Shown: positions 4,201 to 6,644 of the stretch, piece by piece
Numbering within the stretch: position 1 is the stretch's first letter
How the letters are laid out: each line of letters starts with the position of its first letter
Assembly (NCBI GenBank): GCA_045546995.1
Contig: JAZQDW010000020.1
Coordinates: forward strand, 1 to 6,644
Source: Firm-08 sp045546995
GTDB lineage: Bacteria > Bacillota > Clostridia > Oscillospirales > QAKW01
Direction: 5' to 3'
Length of the DNA stretch: 6,644 nt
The notes under the pieces: model-generated
Seen by the model: only the letters and a program-made list of their open reading frames with translations
Database searches by the model: none
Told to the model about the DNA's origin: nothing
Made by a program: the position numbers and the translations under genes

Positions 4201-6644
4201 TGGGCCGCACAGGTTGGGCAGATGCCGCTCTCATCGTACCCTATAATATGTATCTGATGACGGGTGATTCCTCTATGATCGAGGAGCACTATGATTCGAT
4301 GAAACTATATGTAGATGGCTATTTGGCTACCACCGACAAAAAGGGCGCCGACGGCTGGTACGGCGACTGGCTGGCTCCCGGCGATAACAACGACGATACC
4401 GTTAAAGAAATGCTGGGTGTGATCTTCTACGCCTGGGATGCGCAGTTGATGGCGGAAATGGCCCGTATCATCGGAAAGAATGAGGACGTCGCTCATTATG
4501 AAGCTCTGTTTGAAACCGAAAAGCAGTATTTTATTGATACTTACGTAAATGCCGACGGCTCTCTGGTCAGCAAGCGACAGACTCCTGCTCTTTACGCCCT
4601 GTATCTTGACTTGCTGCCTGATGAAACTTCTAAAGCAGTGGTAAAGCGGGAACTGTTGGCAAATATAGAAGAAAATTCCTATATGCTTTCCACCGGTTTT
4701 ATGGGTACGCCTATTCTTTTGGATGTGCTGACCGATGAAGGGGAGCAGGATATCGCTTATAAGATCTTAATGCAAGAGGGTAATCCTTCTTGGCTTTTTG
4801 CCGTCAATGCCGGTGCCACCACTGTTTGGGAAAATTGGGCAGCTTGTACTGAAAACGGTGCTTTTCTGAGCGGTTCTCTCAACCACTATGCCTACGGCAG
4901 CGTGGTGGGTTGGATTTACAAGTATATGGCCGGTATTGGGTATGATGAAAGTGCCCCGGGCTTTAAAAAGATCCTTTTGGCGCCCCATCCCGATCAGATG
5001 ATCGAAAGCGTCAGCGCCACCTACGATTCTCCTTACGGTGAGATCAAAAGCGCCTGGAGTTATGACGGCGGCGCTTTTGCGTATCATACCGTTCTTCCCG
5101 CCAATACGACGGCGCAGATCCGTGTGCCGGTGGAAGATATTGATACGCTGCAGGTGAACGGCAAGGCTTATACGACGCTCACTACGGCTGATGACGGCAT
5201 CGTCTTTACCGCTGTGGAGGAAGGCGTGGCTGTCTTTGAGGCAGTGTCAGGGAGTTATTCCTTTACTACCGATATGGAGGTAAAGAGTTATCTTTCCCTT
5301 TCGGTGCAAGGCAACGACGGCATCCCCACTTACGTCACCGTAAACGGGGAAGAATTGCTGTTGCCCACCCGTTTGGAGGTGGAATCCGGGCAGTCGATAG
5401 AACTGTTTGCGCGGTGCGCCAACGATGTGGATTATTTCGTTATTGCGTGGCTTGATGCAGAGGGAAACGTAATAAGTCAAAAGAAAAACTGCACCGTTAC
5501 AGCCGAAAACGGCAATACAGATCTAACCGTTGTACTAAAGACCGTAGGAATAGAGAATGTTGCTGAAGGCGCCGCCGTTACGGCGAATTTTGTCAACAAT
5601 ACCTGGCATTACACCTATCTCACGGACGGCAATCGGACCCATCTGGAGGGTACCAACGGCTGGTCCAGTCCTTATCAGGGGCAGAATGTGGCGTTTGCCG
5701 CCCCTGTGGAAGCGGTAATTGATCTGGGTGAGCGCAAGACCTTTAATCGTTTGCATCTTTATCCCCGTACCGATCAAACGGTCAGTAAGACCACACCCAT
5801 GAACTTCCCTGTGGAGTATATCGTTTATATCAGCGATGATCGTGTCAACTGGACTCCTTTGGTGGAGGTGACCGACGGAGAGGCGGCTACCTGGCGTCCC
5901 GCCGTGCATACGCTGGAAAAAGAGGCGCGGGCGCAATATATTAAGCTTTCCGTCACGGCCGTCAATCACGCCGATGGCAGCGGCAACTGTTATGTGCAGT
6001 TGGCCGAGTTTGGGGTATACGATTTCAGTTGTGAGCACAGCAGTACCACGTTGATCGTGGACCGTGCCTCCACCTGTGTCAGCGCCGGCGTGGGTCAAAA
6101 ACTGTGTACCGTTTGCGGCGAGGTTGCCGAAACCGATGTTGTAATTCCCGCCACCGGCGAGCACGTTGCCGCCGATGAGTTGGTTGAAGACCCTGCTCCC
6201 ACCTGTGGCGCCGCCGGCGTAGGCCATAAGGTCTGCGGCACCTGCGGCATCACGCTGGAAGAAAACGTTGCCATCCCCGCTACCGGCAACCACACCTGGG
6301 ACAATGGTGTTGTCACCACCGAGCCTACCACCAATACCGAAGGCGTTAAGACCTTCACCTGTACTGTCTGCGGTGAGACCAAGACCGAGAAGATCCCCAC
6401 CACCGGTGTGGACGTACTGACCGTCTTTAAGGATCTGAAGAAGGATTGGTACGTTAAGAACGGCGCCATTGACTACGTTTACAATAACGGTCTGTTCAGC
6501 GGCACCTCCAAGACCGAGTTCGGTCCCAACGATCAGATGACCAGAGCGATGTTTGTAACCGTACTGGGCCGTCTGGACGGTAAGCAGGTCAACAATAAGG
6601 TGACCACCGTCTTTACCGACGTTAAGAAGAACCAGTATTACACC
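1293..6644 (+). CDS. Secreted, surface-anchored GH78 alpha-L-rhamnosidase (3' partial)
   Basis: The frame is open from ATG 1293 to the edge (1784 codons, no stop). GH78 enzymes release terminal alpha-L-rhamnose from plant glycans and glycosides by inversion. Order: signal peptide 1-27 (KGKR, hydrophobic core, ATTAAA); Ig-like GH78 domain about 31-134 (PTFSW 50, QSAYRI 65); two concanavalin-like modules about 157-503; GH78 N-terminal domain from FRKDVEV 538 to GYWSG 621; central domain with GQNHAGW 770, RHGE 792 and YYGYRYLEF 845-853; six-hairpin catalytic domain about 855-1210; C-terminal beta domain to about 1325; InlB-repeat-like module 1328-1419; discoidin/CBM32-like module 1420-1578; Cys-rich repeats 1581-1705; SLH module from about 1711 and the start of a second at 1775. 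DCPQRDERAGWLAD (907-920) holds E913, at the family's general acid position, and WENW (1179-1182) holds E1180, at the proposed base position, so activity is expected. Ribosome site AAAAGGAG ends 10 bases before ATG; the adjacent in-frame GTG at 1290 is an alternative start. Substrate is not determined. Confidence 0.95.
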   Translation, partial: MKGKRILCMLLASLLTVGMLPATTAAAKTTLYDLRVNDLENPIGLDDTAPTFSWKMSADTVGAAQSAYRITVADNETFSDPVWDSGKTESDLSTSITYAGDALQAETVYYWQVIVWDQDGQAISSPISSFETGLMDNSLWGEEIQWISVTEEPLVHYTVEADMTVTEVVSYDSRAGVALVFGATDENNLYMIHFRMNGDAIECRPHVYGTKSGATAPSWATLSTTDLVSKLGWTKDKFVGRTFHVKLDVTDQQITTSIDGTQVNVCAVPDYVPVNSIGKVGTRAQTYEKGKLDNIVVKNVLENNKVICAYDFEDGVNPFGIGAVRNGCFIADYSVNSIALENRANTVAKVKYTIEADMNGTSGDVNLLFGRNDNSHFYMAHFNISGNTLQFRPHVQNGSWSSTTIDLTSTYGITVDYYKNNPLHLEINVTDTKIVYNINGTKVYETSPHADVPITAVGQLGVRWYSGTGYIDNLVLTDYSRYSEGLVVCAYDFDDGINPFGVGSIVDGRYVPGGTKSAVVFDRNTYVFTKESSGTASFRKDVEVKENILSARLYSTALGTYDAFINGKRVGRLLADGSTQYDELKPTFTDAQKRKLYYTYDVTHLLKAGQTNTIAAWVTDGYWSGNIVLASKRGNEKAFAARLVIDYVDGSQDVISTDTSWQGAFVGPMVYGDIYNGETYDATQSTDWMLPGFTGWPETSENVEFTGTVAAHSGTTTIVREELSPVEMYVYNTVEDATDLNSGRIVKDRTYRDGDAVTLHRGETLVVDLGQNHAGWESFTVTGAAGTKLRIRHGEILNVNEGALSYGIDGPVGSVFVGNLRTARATTNYILSGDGKENYHPTMTYYGYRYLEFVASDTVTFDSIRSQVITNVQRDSGNIVTSNKKLNQLISNTRWGQYSNFVGVPTDCPQRDERAGWLADTWVFAVTGQYYSADTKAFLEKWMDDVVDCQTADGRYQSGSPGGGAYGTPLGRTGWADAALIVPYNMYLMTGDSSMIEEHYDSMKLYVDGYLATTDKKGADGWYGDWLAPGDNNDDTVKEMLGVIFYAWDAQLMAEMARIIGKNEDVAHYEALFETEKQYFIDTYVNADGSLVSKRQTPALYALYLDLLPDETSKAVVKRELLANIEENSYMLSTGFMGTPILLDVLTDEGEQDIAYKILMQEGNPSWLFAVNAGATTVWENWAACTENGAFLSGSLNHYAYGSVVGWIYKYMAGIGYDESAPGFKKILLAPHPDQMIESVSATYDSPYGEIKSAWSYDGGAFAYHTVLPANTTAQIRVPVEDIDTLQVNGKAYTTLTTADDGIVFTAVEEGVAVFEAVSGSYSFTTDMEVKSYLSLSVQGNDGIPTYVTVNGEELLLPTRLEVESGQSIELFARCANDVDYFVIAWLDAEGNVISQKKNCTVTAENGNTDLTVVLKTVGIENVAEGAAVTANFVNNTWHYTYLTDGNRTHLEGTNGWSSPYQGQNVAFAAPVEAVIDLGERKTFNRLHLYPRTDQTVSKTTPMNFPVEYIVYISDDRVNWTPLVEVTDGEAATWRPAVHTLEKEARAQYIKLSVTAVNHADGSGNCYVQLAEFGVYDFSCEHSSTTLIVDRASTCVSAGVGQKLCTVCGEVAETDVVIPATGEHVAADELVEDPAPTCGAAGVGHKVCGTCGITLEENVAIPATGNHTWDNGVVTTEPTTNTEGVKTFTCTVCGETKTEKIPTTGVDVLTVFKDLKKDWYVKNGAIDYVYNNGLFSGTSKTEFGPNDQMTRAMFVTVLGRLDGKQVNNKVTTVFTDVKKNQYYT
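1761..2801 (+). repeat. Tandem pair of concanavalin-like modules inside the rhamnosidase
   Basis: Two related segments follow the Ig-like domain. Each starts with YT[V/I]EADM (residues 157 and 352), goes on with a LVFG or LLFG strand, then [L/F]YM.HF, a RPHV strand, a [K/E]LDVTD or EINVTD strand, an [S/N]I[D/N]GT turn and a [L/I]DN[I/L]V strand, and ends with CAYDF[E/D]DG[V/I]NPFG[I/V]G (to 322 and 503). This is the strand pattern of LamG/CBM66-like beta-sandwiches, many of which bind sugars. The units are offset by 195 residues at their starts and 181 at their ends. The closing motif is also close at DNA level: 2218-2259 and 2760-2801 differ at about 7 of 42 bases. The pair sits between the W-x-x-x-x-x-WI strand (140-147) and the FRK strand (538), which lie close together in many GH78 enzymes. 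Sugar binding is inferred. Confidence 0.75.
6033..6407 (+). repeat. Three Cys-rich CxxCG repeats near the rhamnosidase C-terminus
   Basis: Three units of 42, 43 and 40 residues begin at 1581 (EHSS), 1623 (EHVA) and 1666 (NHTW), and end in IPATG, IPATG and IPTTG. Units 1 and 2 have a His at position 2, a Cys at 15 or 16 and a C-x-x-C-G knuckle (C1605/C1608 and C1648/C1651); unit 3 keeps the His (1667) and knuckle (C1690/C1693) but has Thr at the first Cys position. Such repeats are common as stalks in clostridial surface proteins, usually before anchoring modules, as here before SLH. The His-Cys-Cys-Cys pattern could hold a metal ion, which is inference. Confidence 0.85.

Noticed and set aside
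5535..6469. Overlapping - strand frames (252 and 124 codons) opposite the discoidin-like module and Cys-rich repeats
   Set aside because: The two frames overlap each other as well as the real gene, and the second is Thr/Ser/Val-rich because it mirrors Thr/Gly/Val-coding repeats.
1..6644. Search for CRISPR arrays, tRNA or rRNA genes, insertion sequences and attachment sites
   Set aside because: No regularly spaced identical repeats, cloverleaf-like segments, transposase motifs or terminal inverted repeats were seen; almost all the window is accounted for by the genes and the short control regions.

Overview
The window looks like chromosomal DNA of a Gram-positive, anaerobic member of the Clostridia (Bacillota), probably a gut or rumen type. 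This is inferred from strong AAGGAGG-like ribosome sites, mid-range base composition with AT-rich intergenic DNA, S-layer homology (SLH) modules, and Cys-rich CxxCG repeats of the kind seen on clostridial surface proteins. No species can be named from the sequence alone.

Layout from left to right. Positions 1-69 hold the last 22 codons of an unidentified + strand gene. Ten bases after its stop comes a 36-residue acidic peptide gene (80-190) with an excellent ribosome site. A strong hairpin terminator (195-234) ends this unit and can also serve the opposing gene. On the - strand, 292-1170 encodes an AraC-family regulator (cupin-like sensor domain plus two helix-turn-helix motifs). The 122-base gap 1171-1292 carries overlapping divergent promoters: TTGACT-18-TAAAAT for the regulator and an extended -10 TGTTATAAT for the + strand gene.

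From 1293 to the window end, with no stop, one open frame on the + strand encodes at least 1784 residues of a secreted, cell-surface alpha-L-rhamnosidase of family GH78. In order it has a signal peptide, an Ig-like GH78 N-terminal domain, a tandem pair of concanavalin-like beta-sandwich modules, the GH78 N-terminal, central and six-hairpin catalytic domains, a C-terminal beta domain, an InlB-repeat-like module, a discoidin/CBM32-like module, three Cys-rich repeats, and one and a part SLH modules. Because the frame runs off the right edge, it is easy to miss; the antisense frames opposite it are shadows.

Working model (inference): the AraC regulator senses a rhamnose-containing sugar and controls the divergent rhamnosidase. 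The rhamnosidase is exported, held to the wall by its SLH modules, and trims rhamnose from plant glycans or glycosides at the cell surface. The main points for a second look are the duplicated concanavalin-like module inside the GH78 N-terminal region, the sharp change of codon use in the C-terminal anchor cassette, the Cys/His repeats that could bind metal, the overlapping promoters, and the small peptide gene.
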